IMG/VR virus record: IMGVR_UViG_3300049026_000017
Span: 1-20,035 of that record
Origin: a virus
Reading direction: 5' to 3' (one strand)
Length of the DNA stretch: 20,035 bases
Both the position numbers and the translations under genes were made by a program. The notes beneath the pieces were generated by a model. It was not told the DNA's origin. It did not search any database and worked only from the letters and a program-made list of their open reading frames with translations. This document shows positions 1 through 5,061 of this stretch, one piece after another. Every line of letters begins with the position of its first letter. The stretch's first letter is position 1.

Positions 1-63
1 AGCGTAATAATAAGTGATGCTAGATATCCATTATTCATAACTAAGCCCTTTCTTTACATGTAC

Positions 64-113
64 AAGACTCTGTTTTTTGTTCAGATAACATTTTTTGTTG
101 CTGTAAGAGTCTT
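64..113 (-). promoter_or_regulatory. AGAC-stem / ACAGCAA RNA motif, copy 1
   Basis: Directly after the CCA end of tRNA-Asp the minus-strand RNA forms an 8-base-pair stem, 106-113 (AAGACTCT) with 64-71 (AGAGTCTT). ACAGCAA follows one base after the 5' arm and the loop is A-rich. The same arrangement occurs at 14820-14880, 13275-13310, 11408-11499 and 3602-3679. It would be the 5' end of whatever message lies beyond the left edge once the tRNA is processed. The function is unknown. Confidence 0.6.
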
Positions 114-116
114 AAA

Positions 117-193
117 TGGCGACTCGTATGGGATTTGAACCCATGATCTCATGCGTGACAGGCATGCACATTGAACCGCTATGCTAACGAGCC
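117..193 (-). tRNA. tRNA-Asp (GUC)
   Basis: Complete cloverleaf with encoded CCA. Acceptor GGCTCGT pairs with ACGAGTC, discriminator G, anticodon loop CTGTCAC gives GUC, T-loop TTCAAAT. It sits 4 bases after the stop of the 54-residue gene at 198-362. Confidence 0.95.
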
Positions 194-197
194 ATAT

Positions 198-362
198 TTA
201 TTTATCTGGTCTACGGAGATACGAACACTGTACTTTGACTTCAAGTCCAAAATCTATACGCACAATACATCCTACAACAGCATATCGGACAAATTCTACT
301 TCCATATCTGCACCTGTTTGCGGATCACGTGCAATCAGTATTTCACCTGCTACAAAGTTCAT
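198..362 (-). CDS. Small phage protein, 54 aa
   Basis: Not recognised. The start at 362 is chosen because GAAAGGA stands about 8 bases upstream; the longer reading frame to 428 has no comparable ribosome binding site. The protein begins MNFVAGEILIARD and has alternating hydrophobic and charged segments (VEFVRYAVVG, VRIDFGLEVKV) that suggest a small beta-rich, probably SH3-like fold. It ends 4 bases before tRNA-Asp and was probably made from a mixed tRNA/mRNA transcript. No signal peptide or membrane segment is visible. Function unknown. Confidence 0.75.
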   Translation of the reverse strand: MNFVAGEILIARDPQTGADMEVEFVRYAVVGCIVRIDFGLEVKVQCSYLRRPDK

Positions 363-431
363 ATGAATATCCTTTCTTACTCGGCACCACTTGCCTTTTT
401 TCGCAGATCTTGCAGAGGATAAAGGCAAGAA

Positions 432-511
432 AACCTGAGTCTTTTTTCTGTATGTACCGTGTGGTATTTACTCCGCGCAGTATATACAAGGCAAAAGTCT
501 AAACCTGAGTC
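432..511 (-). repeat. Direct repeat GACTCAGGTTT, two copies
   Basis: GACTCAGGTTT occurs at the end of the 101-residue gene (501-511, including its stop codon) and again 69 bases downstream at 432-442. Between them lies a GC-rich block, ACTGCGCGGAGT, around 470-481. This looks like a small duplication at a gene end, or an old recombination scar. No gene is visible in this gap. Confidence 0.45.
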
Positions 512-804
512 CAAGAATATGATTCAATAGCGTCTTTAGCGTCTTTCAATCCACAACTTGTAATCTCCCGGAATTCCTTAATAGCTTGTATCTTACCTAA
601 ACCATTCGCATACGCATTACGTACCTTTTCAAACTGCTTATATGTTAGTGTGTATGACATCCCATTATTATCAGTAAAACGCGTATTAAATACTACAGGA
701 TAGTCACGAATAAAATTAAGCGTATGTTGTACGGCGTCAAAACCCCATGTACTAATCAACTCTTCGACACGATCCAGCAAAACAACCTTATTACCGCTAT
801 TCAT
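499..804 (-). CDS. Protein with ribosomal L7/L12 C-terminal-like motif, 101 aa
   Basis: The start at 804 follows an AAAGGAA site 5-6 bases upstream; the longer frame to 864 would run into tRNA-Glu. The last third (about residues 71-95, KIQAIKEFREITSCGLKDAK followed by DAIES) matches the helix-turn-helix signature of the C-terminal domain of ribosomal protein L7/L12 (KxxVIKxVRxxTGLGLKEAK). In bacteria that domain recruits translation GTPases to the ribosome. The N-terminal 70 residues are not recognised. Because it sits in a tRNA array, a role in tuning translation is possible, but this is inference; the motif also occurs in phage proteins of unknown function. Confidence 0.8.
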   Translation of the reverse strand: MNSGNKVVLLDRVEELISTWGFDAVQHTLNFIRDYPVVFNTRFTDNNGMSYTLTYKQFEKVRNAYANGLGKIQAIKEFREITSCGLKDAKDAIESYSWTQV

Positions 805-831
805 GACAGTTCCTTTCATAGTAAAAATAAA

Positions 832-908
832 TGGTACTGGTGAACGGATTCGAACCGTCGTCATCCTGATTGAAAGTCAAGCGTACTAAACCACTATACT
901 ACACCAGC
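832..908 (-). tRNA. tRNA-Glu (UUC)
   Basis: Acceptor GCTGGTG pairs with CACCAGT, A73 and CCA are encoded, anticodon loop CTTTCAA gives UUC, T-loop TTCGAAT. It is the first tRNA downstream of the promoter at 1031-1059 and is preceded by a structured leader. Confidence 0.95.
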
Positions 909-1024
909 ATATATTCGTAAGTTAGGTCGAGTCCATTCCAGTCGCTACACTGTGATTACGATTACGATATTAGCTATATCTACAAGCTCACTATGCACTC
1001 AACTACTTGTTTGGACTAACTTAC
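909..1024 (-). ncRNA. Structured leader RNA upstream of tRNA-Glu
   Basis: This gene-free stretch folds as a multibranched RNA. A 9-base-pair closing stem joins 1016-1024 (GTAAGTTAG) with 917-925 (CTAACTTAC). Inside are hairpins ACAAG/CTTGT (about 982-1005), GATAT/ATATC (about 965-979) and CAGT/ACTG (about 939-953). The predicted start site of the promoter at 1031-1059 is base 1024, exactly the first base of the closing stem, and the structure ends just before tRNA-Glu. RNase P cleavage at the tRNA would release it as a discrete RNA of about 116 bases. Function unknown. Confidence 0.5.
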
Positions 1025-1030
1025 AAACGG

Positions 1031-1059
1031 AGTATATCACGACCATGTATCAATGTCAA
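1031..1059 (-). promoter_or_regulatory. Sigma-70 promoter, TTGACA-17-TATACT
   Basis: The -35 TTGACA is at 1054-1059 and the -10 TATACT at 1031-1036, with a 17-base spacer. The -35 overlaps the stop codon of the gene at 1056-1265. It drives the leader RNA, tRNA-Glu and genes to the left. Confidence 0.85.
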
Positions 1060-1265
1060 GTTAAGTTTCCGTTAAAGCGTACAAACTCATTACTATTATC
1101 AATAAGAGTCTCTTCTTGTGTATCTTCAAAGCGCACTAGCAAGCTATCAGGACATGGACAAAGAACCGATAAGCCCTTATTTGCAAGAATAGTAAATAGG
1201 CGTCCATAGCGCACATATTGTTCGCCAGCATAACGCTTTGTATATCCTGCTGCATCTGTCTCCAT
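1056..1265 (-). CDS. Small phage protein, 69 aa
   Basis: Not recognised. GGAAGGA lies about 7 bases before the ATG at 1265, which overlaps the stop codon of the upstream gene by one base (TAATG), so the two are translationally coupled. The sequence starts METDAAGYTKRYAGEQ and contains two cysteines close together (CPCP) followed by an acidic tail. It is the last gene of a four-gene set (1808 to 1056) that starts after tRNA-Ala. A new promoter begins within its stop codon. Confidence 0.75.
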   Translation of the reverse strand: METDAAGYTKRYAGEQYVRYGRLFTILANKGLSVLCPCPDSLLVRFEDTQEETLIDNSNEFVRFNGNLT

Positions 1266-1477
1266 TATGATTCCTTCCGTACTTGATTATGGGTAAAGGT
1301 TATAGGGGTAATATGATGCGGGAAAATAACATGGTAATAAATAACAATATTACCAGCAAAACCAATGCGGTTGATACTACCTGTTTGATTAACATATTCG
1401 GATCTTACGTCCATTATTGTAACAAGATTGCCTTCCGAATATACGGTATCATCCGTACTGTCCTTTTTCTTACTCAT
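1265..1477 (-). CDS. Small phage protein, 70 aa
   Basis: Not recognised. The start overlaps the end of the 58-residue gene by eight bases and has no good Shine-Dalgarno of its own, so it probably depends on translational coupling. The N-terminus is lysine-rich and charged (MSKKKDSTDD), followed by a beta-rich core (NLVTIMDVRSEYVNQTG, INRIGFAGNIVIYY). No membrane segment is convincing. It lies in the middle of the four-gene set at 1056-1808. Confidence 0.7.
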   Translation of the reverse strand: MSKKKDSTDDTVYSEGNLVTIMDVRSEYVNQTGSINRIGFAGNIVIYYHVIFPHHITPITFTHNQVRKES

Positions 1478-1646
1478 AGGTTTTAACTATACCATCGTCA
1501 TGAAACCATGCTTTTTGTTTACCATAGACAGCAATAGCATTATATTGTGCAACACCTACTTCAAATGGTGCTACTTTGTAATATACTGTCCCGGCGTAAT
1601 AAAACATAGCTCCATCACGCAATGAACCAAACATAATATCTCTCAT
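1470..1646 (-). CDS. Small phage protein, 58 aa
   Basis: The start at 1646 follows GAAAGGA at good spacing. The protein runs MRDIMFGSLRDGAMFYYAG... and ends ...DDGIVKTYE. The pattern of a 'FGSLRDGAMFYY' opening, a central hydrophobic beta stretch and an acidic 'DD' end resembles a family of very small phage proteins of unknown function (F-x-x-L-x-D-G-x-x-F-x-Y/W). The next gene begins eight bases inside its 3' end. No function can be assigned. Confidence 0.75.
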   Translation of the reverse strand: MRDIMFGSLRDGAMFYYAGTVYYKVAPFEVGVAQYNAIAVYGKQKAWFHDDGIVKTYE

Positions 1647-1658
1647 AGATGATCCTTT

Positions 1659-1808
1659 CTATATCCGCTTTAAATGATCCTTATGAACATACGCACTACC
1701 TGCACCAGGGAAGAATGCAAGATCTGCTGTAGCCACTGTATAGCGTCTACCTTCATAGCTTACAATACAAAAGGTTGTACCTGTTGCTACGATATCTACT
1801 ACTATCAT
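1659..1808 (-). CDS. Small phage protein, 49 aa
   Basis: The start at 1808 follows GGAAGGA; the stop TAG is at 1659-1661. The product begins MIVVDIVATGTTFCIVSYEG and looks like a compact beta-hairpin protein (VDIVATGTTFCIVSYEGRRY) with a basic C-terminus (HKDHLKRI). It is the first gene after tRNA-Ala and is 12 bases from the next start, so it heads the small operon 1808-1056. It resembles the 50-residue protein at 4822-4974 in its layout of paired strands, though I cannot claim homology. Confidence 0.75.
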   Translation of the reverse strand: MIVVDIVATGTTFCIVSYEGRRYTVATADLAFFPGAGSAYVHKDHLKRI

Positions 1809-1836
1809 GTGTTATTCCTTCCGCGCTGTTAATAAA

Positions 1837-1911
1837 TGGTGGAGGATAAGGGAATCGAACCCTTAATATATGATTGCAAAACATATGTGTTCCCGTTAGC
1901 ACTAATCCCCC
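1837..1911 (-). tRNA. tRNA-Ala (UGC)
   Basis: Acceptor GGGGGAT pairs with ATCCTCC and contains the G3-U70 wobble that specifies alanine; A73 and CCA follow. The anticodon loop TTTGCAA gives UGC. One mismatch closes the anticodon stem. The G3-U70 pair argues against the alternative reading as Cys (GCA). Confidence 0.85.
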
Positions 1912-2088
1912 ATATTACCGCTTACTGGATGCGGTATCTAGCCGTACATATAAATTCATAACGAACTACCTATTACTAAGTAGTATGCACCTAGTAGACC
2001 AAACTATACTATTACTAATATAATCCGCCGCTTTGTATTTAATCTAGACCAAATATAAAAGCAGTAAAACGTTAATGTCTTGGTATAT
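1912..2088 (-). other. Gene-free stretch with hairpins before tRNA-Ala
   Basis: No credible gene is seen. The RNA has a 6-base-pair hairpin TACCGC/GCGGTA (1916-1936) immediately before tRNA-Ala. The 9-base direct repeat TTTGGTCTA occurs twice (about 1991-1999 and 2043-2051). A weak inverted repeat around 1965-1985 involves TTAGTAATA. The hairpin may act as a spacer for tRNA 5' processing. Confidence 0.4.
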
Positions 2089-2808
2089 CTAACTGGTATA
2101 TTCTTCACCAGTATAAACATCATAATAAGGCTTACCATTAGAAGTAATCCATAGTTTACCATTGATACGTTTAATACCTAATCCAAGACTCTCTATAAGC
2201 TCTTGTTTTGTTGCATCATCCGCATTAGCTATAAATGGTATTATTTCACTTCTAGGTATACTAAATTCATCGTTTAGTGCTGCTAGTCTTAATGTGTATT
2301 GCACATCTATCCAAACTTCTTTGCCTATTTCACTATGAATAGAAAGCTTCGATTTGTTTCCCCATGTATCTGTCATTTGATGGCAATTAGGGCAAAGAAA
2401 CCTAAGATTGCTTTTTTCGTTATTAGTATGATTACCGTCGATATGGTCAATGTGTAACGTTAGTTCAGCACCATACCATGTATTTATATCACAAACAGCA
2501 CATTTATATTCCCATCCATTCCTAAGCATTCTCGATTTTAGTTTTTGTCCACTTGTCATAGGACTAGGATTAACAAATACTTCAGCATCAGTAAACGTAT
2601 TTTTCTTATCTAAACCTGTCTTACCTTTGCTCCATCCCTGTCCTGTAAAATGATCTGTACTAATACCTAGATACTTTATTTTAGCTTGAATGTTCCTATA
2701 GTTTCCGCCAGTAGGTTTCAAACCTAAAACGGTTAATACACCAGAAACAGATGTACTAGCTTTTACAATAGGCTCTAACAACTCTTTTGTATACTTGGAC
2801 TTACGCAT
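2089..2808 (-). CDS. HNH homing-type endonuclease, 239 aa
   Basis: Free-standing HNH nuclease. Residues 20-65 form the DNA-binding lead-in often seen in this family (SVSGVLTVLGLKPTGGNYRN, then ISTDHFTGQGW). Residues 95-150 hold the HNH core: zinc cysteines C103, C106, C139 and C142, with H122, N134 and H143 in LHIDHIDGN ... NLRFLCPNCH. The C-terminal 80 residues are an extra helical region. The start follows GAGG and is served by a perfect-consensus promoter at 2844-2872. It likely cuts an intron-less or intein-less homologous site and spreads as a selfish gene inside the tRNA array. Confidence 0.92.
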   Translation of the reverse strand: MRKSKYTKELLEPIVKASTSVSGVLTVLGLKPTGGNYRNIQAKIKYLGISTDHFTGQGWSKGKTGLDKKNTFTDAEVFVNPSPMTSGQKLKSRMLRNGWEYKCAVCDINTWYGAELTLHIDHIDGNHTNNEKSNLRFLCPNCHQMTDTWGNKSKLSIHSEIGKEVWIDVQYTLRLAALNDEFSIPRSEIIPFIANADDATKQELIESLGLGIKRINGKLWITSNGKPYYDVYTGEEYTS

Positions 2809-2843
2809 ATGATTAACCTCACAGAATAATAAATTACTCTGCC

Positions 2844-2872
2844 ATTATATCATACCTTTGCCATATTGTCAA
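2844..2872 (-). promoter_or_regulatory. Consensus sigma-70 promoter, TTGACA-17-TATAAT
   Basis: The -35 TTGACA is at 2867-2872 and the -10 TATAAT at 2844-2849 with a 17-base spacer, a perfect consensus. It begins two bases after the CCA of the preceding tRNA and serves the HNH gene. Confidence 0.92.
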
Positions 2873-2874
2873 AT

Positions 2875-2951
2875 TGGTAGCTGTAGTAAGATTCGAACTT
2901 ACACTGTTACGCTTCTAAGGCGCTTGCCTCCTGCCGTTGGGCTATACAGCC
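2875..2951 (-). tRNA. tRNA-Leu-like (UAG), no long variable arm
   Basis: Acceptor GGCTGTA pairs with TACAGCT (G1-U72), A73 and CCA are encoded, T-loop TTCGAAT, D-stem GCC/GGC. The anticodon loop CTTAGAA gives UAG, reading CUA leucine codons. Bacterial leucine tRNAs have a long variable arm, but this one has only about five bases, so either its charging identity differs or it is an unusual leucine tRNA. The other two clear leucine tRNAs here (4353-4438, 5815-5899) have the long arm. Confidence 0.7.
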
Positions 2952-2957
2952 ATAGCT

Positions 2958-3004
2958 CCGCTCACTAATCCAAAGTGTGCATACGAATCGAACGTAATAA
3001 GCGG
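2958..3004 (-). ncRNA. T-arm/D-arm-like RNA element b
   Basis: A closing stem CCGCT/AGCGG (3000-3004 with 2958-2962) encloses a T-arm-like hairpin TACG-TTCGATT-CGTA and then a second hairpin CACT-TTGGATT-AGTG whose loop carries GG as a D-loop would. There is no CCA and no anticodon arm, so it is not a tRNA. It is a tandem relative of the element at 3010-3055 (both share ACGTTCGA, then TCGTATG). Confidence 0.4.
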
Positions 3005-3009
3005 TATTT

Positions 3010-3055
3010 TATAGATAGTTTCCTACTTTACATACGATTCGAACGTATATCTATA
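3010..3055 (-). ncRNA. T-arm-like RNA element a
   Basis: An 8-base-pair closing stem TATAGATA/TATCTATA (3048-3055 with 3010-3017) encloses the T-arm-like hairpin TACG-TTCGAAT-CGTA and a tail containing AGTAGGAA. It lies directly after the tRNA-like gene at 3058-3133 and directly before element b. It may be a remnant of a tRNA or a small tRNA-mimic RNA. Confidence 0.35.
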
Positions 3056-3057
3056 AG

Positions 3058-3133
3058 TGGTGGGTTTGTCGGGATTTAAACCCGTTTTCTAGGTATTGAG
3101 CCTAGTGTGATATCAGCTTCACTACTTCAACCC
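3058..3133 (-). tRNA. Degenerate tRNA, apparent anticodon CAA
   Basis: CCA, discriminator A and the T-arm (loop TTTAAAT) are present. The anticodon arm CTAGG-CTCAATA-CCTAG gives CAA. The acceptor keeps only five pairs (GGGTT/AACCC), there are four instead of two bases before the D-stem, and no long leucine-type variable arm is present. The 5' end overlaps the last 12 bases of the coding gene at 3122-3418. It is probably a decaying or atypical tRNA; a functional Leu(CAA) exists at 5815-5899. Confidence 0.5.
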
Positions 3134-3418
3134 ATAAGGCGTATTAAAGTGCAATATACCCTTTAGAACGATAATACTTTTAGGATTCTTTACGCGACTA
3201 ATACCGTTCTTTGGCTTATTATATTCATTATGACTATTAATATATTCTATTTCTATGAGATATGTATCTAAGCTATATGGTACATATGTTGTTTTTCTTG
3301 TTTTGGTAATAACTGCGCGCTTTATTATTCCAAGCGCAAGTTCACCACTGAGATTATATATAACCTTATCACCTTCCTGTATAAGCGTGCCTAATGAGTC
3401 CGTTATTGTATGTTCCAT
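3122..3418 (-). CDS. Small phage protein with 'DxLGxxIxxGD' opening, 98 aa
   Basis: The start at 3418 is set by AGGAA six bases upstream; a longer frame to 3448 has no site and would overlap a decayed tRNA. The opening TDSLGTLIQEGDKVIYN and following GIIKRAVITK resemble small SH3-like phage proteins in which a glycine-aspartate turn starts a beta barrel. The protein at 5510-5785 opens the same way (QDSFGQELHVGDTIAH, then YGIITAI), so the two may be distant paralogues. Its stop codon lies inside the tRNA-like gene at 3058-3133. Function unknown. Confidence 0.8.
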   Translation of the reverse strand: MEHTITDSLGTLIQEGDKVIYNLSGELALGIIKRAVITKTRKTTYVPYSLDTYLIEIEYINSHNEYNKPKNGISRVKNPKSIIVLKGILHFNTPYGLK

Positions 3419-3439
3419 TGTTATTTCCTGTATAATCAC

Positions 3440-3512
3440 GGTCGCCATGGCTGGATTTGTCCAGCGTTTCTAGCATTTCAAAGCTAGCGTTCTACATTAA
3501 ACTAAATAGGCG
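3440..3512 (-). pseudogene. Decayed tRNA (Phe- or Gln-like), no CCA
   Basis: A tRNA-shaped remnant: D-stem GTT/AAC after TA, a perfect anticodon stem CTAGC/GCTAG with an eight-base loop TTTGAAAT, and a T-stem GCTGG/CCAGC whose loop ACAAAT has lost a base. Acceptor pairing is limited to about four bases (CGCC/GGCG), and ACCG replaces CCA. Depending on the loop register the anticodon would be GAA (Phe) or UUG (Gln). Confidence 0.45.
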
Positions 3513-3817
3513 ATAATACCCGCTAGTCATATATTTCACACAAATATATCGCGGTGTAATATACAGATTTGACACATACATCTGTAAAGTGTAAGCACCT
3601 ATAATCAGTAATACGGCGTTCAACTCATAAACTACAATGAACGGGTAGCTTTACTCCATTCATATTGCTGTCCTGATTACTTTACCCCCACCGAATGCTA
3701 TCATATGTCATCCGGTTTTAAACAGACAGAAGCGTGATCATATATCTTCTTTTAGCGCGTTTTGTTGTATAGACTATATACAAACGGCATTCTATCCGCA
3801 CTACGTCTAGTTTTATA
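3513..3817 (-). other. Gene-free leader with structured RNA
   Basis: No open frame with a ribosome binding site is seen. Downstream of the promoter at 3818-3846 the RNA contains a 7-base-pair hairpin TTGTATA/TATACAA (about 3766-3784). It also has a closed domain at 3602-3679, described separately, and an imperfect long hairpin at about 3554-3611 built on ACAGAT/ATCTGT and GGTG/CACC. It is a roughly 300-base untranslated leader that runs into the decayed tRNA and the 98-residue gene. Confidence 0.4.
3602..3679 (-). promoter_or_regulatory. Stem / ACAGCAA RNA motif, copy 5 (divergent)
   Basis: TAATCAG (3673-3679) pairs with CTGATTA (3602-3608). ACAGCAA (3665-3671) follows the 5' arm after one base, as in the four better copies. 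Inside is a hairpin TGAATGG/CCGTTCA with one G-U pair. The stem sequence is unrelated to the AGAC type, but the geometry is the same. Confidence 0.4.
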
Positions 3818-3846
3818 GCTATACTCTAGCGTGGCTTACTTGTCAA
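3818..3846 (-). promoter_or_regulatory. Sigma-70 promoter, TTGACA-17-TATAGC
   Basis: The -35 TTGACA is at 3841-3846 and the -10 TATAGC at 3818-3823, spacer 17 bases. It starts the long leader toward the 98-residue gene. Confidence 0.7.
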
Positions 3847-3888
3847 TACAATTCGTTTTTCTGTATGTGGCGTAGTCTTACCTACGTT

Positions 3889-3964
3889 TGGTGCGCATAG
3901 AGAGAATTGAACTCTCATTTTAACATTGGCAATGTTACGTAATAAACCATTATACCACATGCGC
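3889..3964 (-). tRNA. tRNA-Gly (GCC)
   Basis: Acceptor GCGCATG pairs with TATGCGC, A73 and CCA encoded, anticodon arm TAACA-TTGCCAA-TGTTA gives GCC, T-loop TTCAATT. Its first base directly follows the stop codon of the gene at 3965-4171. Confidence 0.93.
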
Positions 3965-4171
3965 CTAATATGTTATATCTCCGTATACCTGTTCTTGATG
4001 GAAGTTTGCTACGTAGATAATACCACGCGGCAGTTTATCATCAGCAATACGCTCATTATACGTAATGTACTTATTCAACGTTCTATCTAGATAAAGATAT
4101 ATGACATCCTGTGGAGCTTTTTTACTTGCCGCTCGTAACTGTGCAAATGTAAGATCTGTTCGTAGTAACAT
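3965..4171 (-). CDS. Small phage protein, 68 aa
   Basis: Not recognised. The start at 4171 follows AAGGAG by about 6 bases. The sequence opens MLLRTDLTFAQLRAASKKAP, an amphipathic helix, then turns to beta strands (DVIYLYLDRTLNKYITYN, GIIYVANFH). The TAG stop abuts the first base of tRNA-Gly with no spacer, so RNase P cleavage would fall directly after the stop codon. It lies between tRNA-Gln and tRNA-Gly. Confidence 0.78.
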   Translation of the reverse strand: MLLRTDLTFAQLRAASKKAPQDVIYLYLDRTLNKYITYNERIADDKLPRGIIYVANFHQEQVYGDITY

Positions 4172-4193
4172 ATATACTCCTTATCTAAATAAA

Positions 4194-4267
4194 TGGCTAC
4201 AGCAGTAGGAGTCGAACCTACATTCTAAGTTTCAAAGACTTTTGTACTACCGTTATACGATGCTGCA
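4194..4267 (-). tRNA. tRNA-Gln (UUG)
   Basis: Acceptor TGCAGCA pairs with TGCTGTA, with the U1-A72 pair and G73 typical of glutamine tRNA; CCA encoded. Anticodon loop CTTTGAA gives UUG. Confidence 0.93.
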
Positions 4268-4352
4268 TTATTTACGGTTACACTATCCGTATTACCGTCA
4301 CACATCATGGGAAGCTTTAACGCGACCTGCAATCTTATCGGTAATGCTTTAA

Positions 4353-4438
4353 TGGTACTAGCGAAGGGACTCGAACCCATACGGTATCACTACCCTCAGT
4401 TTTTAAGACTGATGCGGCTGCCATTACGCCACGCTAGC
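4353..4438 (-). tRNA. tRNA-Leu (UAA)
   Basis: Class II tRNA with a long variable arm (GGTA-GTGA-TACC). Acceptor GCTAGCG pairs with CGCTAGT, A73, CCA; anticodon loop CTTAAAA gives UAA. The 85-base gap upstream (4268-4352) holds no gene, only small inverted repeats such as ACGG/CCGT. Confidence 0.94.
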
Positions 4439-4449
4439 ATAAGGAAAAA

Positions 4450-4525
4450 TGGCACTTCCTATAGGATTCCAACCTATACCTAACTATTTAGAAGATAGTC
4501 GCTCTATGCATTAAGCTAAGGAAGC
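4450..4525 (-). tRNA. tRNA-Arg (UCU) with swapped 19-56 pair
   Basis: Acceptor GCTTCCT pairs with AGGAAGT, G73, CCA; anticodon arm ACTAT-CTTCTAA-ATAGT gives UCU. The T-loop is TTGGAAT, so the normally invariant C56 is G. In the D-loop the expected G18-G19 is G18-C19. The two changes restore a Watson-Crick pair in inverted form (C19-G56), which argues for a working elbow rather than decay. Confidence 0.9.
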
Positions 4526-4528
4526 ATA

Positions 4529-4604
4529 TGGTACTCCGTATAGGATTTGAACCTACAACTTTTCGGGTAAGAGCCGACTACTCTACCAATTGAGTTAACG
4601 GAGC
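4529..4604 (-). tRNA. tRNA-Lys (CUU)
   Basis: Acceptor GCTCCGT pairs with ACGGAGT, A73, CCA; anticodon loop CTCTTAC gives CUU. D-loop and T-loop (TTCAAAT) are normal. It is separated from tRNA-Arg(UCU) by three bases. Confidence 0.9.
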
Positions 4605-4609
4605 ATAAA

Positions 4610-4684
4610 TGGCGCTGATAGCAGGACTCGAACCTACATAACTTCGTTACAAAGGAAGCATAATAGCCTTTATATGATACCAGC
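4610..4684 (-). tRNA. tRNA-Thr (UGU)
   Basis: Acceptor GCTGGTA pairs with TATCAGC, CCA encoded; anticodon loop TTTGTAA gives UGU with one mismatch at the top of the stem. It is five bases from tRNA-Lys(CUU). Confidence 0.88.
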
Positions 4685-4739
4685 GTTTTGTGTAGGTTAT
4701 TGCGCTGACAATTTTCAAACCTACTTCAGACAGCTTCTA

Positions 4740-4815
4740 TGGTACTGGTGATAGGGATCGAACCTACTATCTTCGGTTTAAAAGACCGCTGCTATGCCAA
4801 TACAGCTTCACCAGC
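4740..4815 (-). tRNA. tRNA-Lys (UUU)
   Basis: Acceptor GCTGGTG pairs with CACCAGT, A73, CCA; anticodon loop CTTTTAA gives UUU. It lies six bases beyond the stop codon of the 50-residue gene and heads a run of six tRNAs (4194-4815). Confidence 0.92.
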
Positions 4816-4821
4816 ACAAAA

Positions 4822-4974
4822 CTATGCTAAATGAACTTTCGCAATGTATCCGTATGTCCATCCAGCATTGACGTTCGTAAGCTTACCTATCTCTACTTGA
4901 TATTCCTTACCCTTATATTCTATGATACAGTAGTTATAGTCTTTCTGTACGATCCTTACTTTTACGTTTTCCAT
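4822..4974 (-). CDS. Small phage protein, 50 aa
   Basis: The start at 4974 is chosen because AAGGAA precedes it; the frame upstream to 5010 crosses the promoter. The product MENVKVRIVQKDYNYCIIEY and onward is a compact all-beta pattern (KVRIVQ, YCIIEYKG, EYQVEIG, YGYIAKVHL) like many one-domain phage early proteins. The promoter at 5001-5029 starts its message about 20 bases upstream. Downstream, after six bases, begins the six-tRNA run, so its transcript probably carries those tRNAs. Function unknown. Confidence 0.78.
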   Translation of the reverse strand: MENVKVRIVQKDYNYCIIEYKGKEYQVEIGKLTNVNAGWTYGYIAKVHLA

Positions 4975-5000
4975 ATCGTGTATTTCCTTTCGACATTGGT

Positions 5001-5029
5001 ATAGTATCACGCCGCGAGTTATTTGTCAA
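5001..5029 (-). promoter_or_regulatory. Sigma-70 promoter, TTGACA-17-TACTAT
   Basis: The -35 TTGACA is at 5024-5029 and the -10 TACTAT at 5001-5006. It drives the 50-residue gene and the tRNA run below it. Confidence 0.85.
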
Positions 5030-5061
5030 TACCCCTATCCATGTATTTTAGGTTAAGATTT

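Noticed and set aside
952-1209. 85-codon plus-strand frame
   Set aside because: It overlaps a structured leader, a promoter and a coupled gene on the minus strand; no gene in the window is on the plus strand.
1871-1890. Cys (GCA) reading of the tRNA at 1837-1911
   Set aside because: The acceptor has the G3-U70 alanine identity pair and A73, and the loop register for UGC gives fewer mismatches.
2822-2841. 9-base-pair hairpin at the 5' end of the HNH message
   Set aside because: The predicted start (about 2837) falls inside the first arm, so the full hairpin would not be transcribed.
2875-2951. Amber-suppressor tRNA
   Set aside because: The anticodon is 5'-UAG-3', which reads CUA; a suppressor of UAG would need CUA. 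TAG also ends normal genes here.
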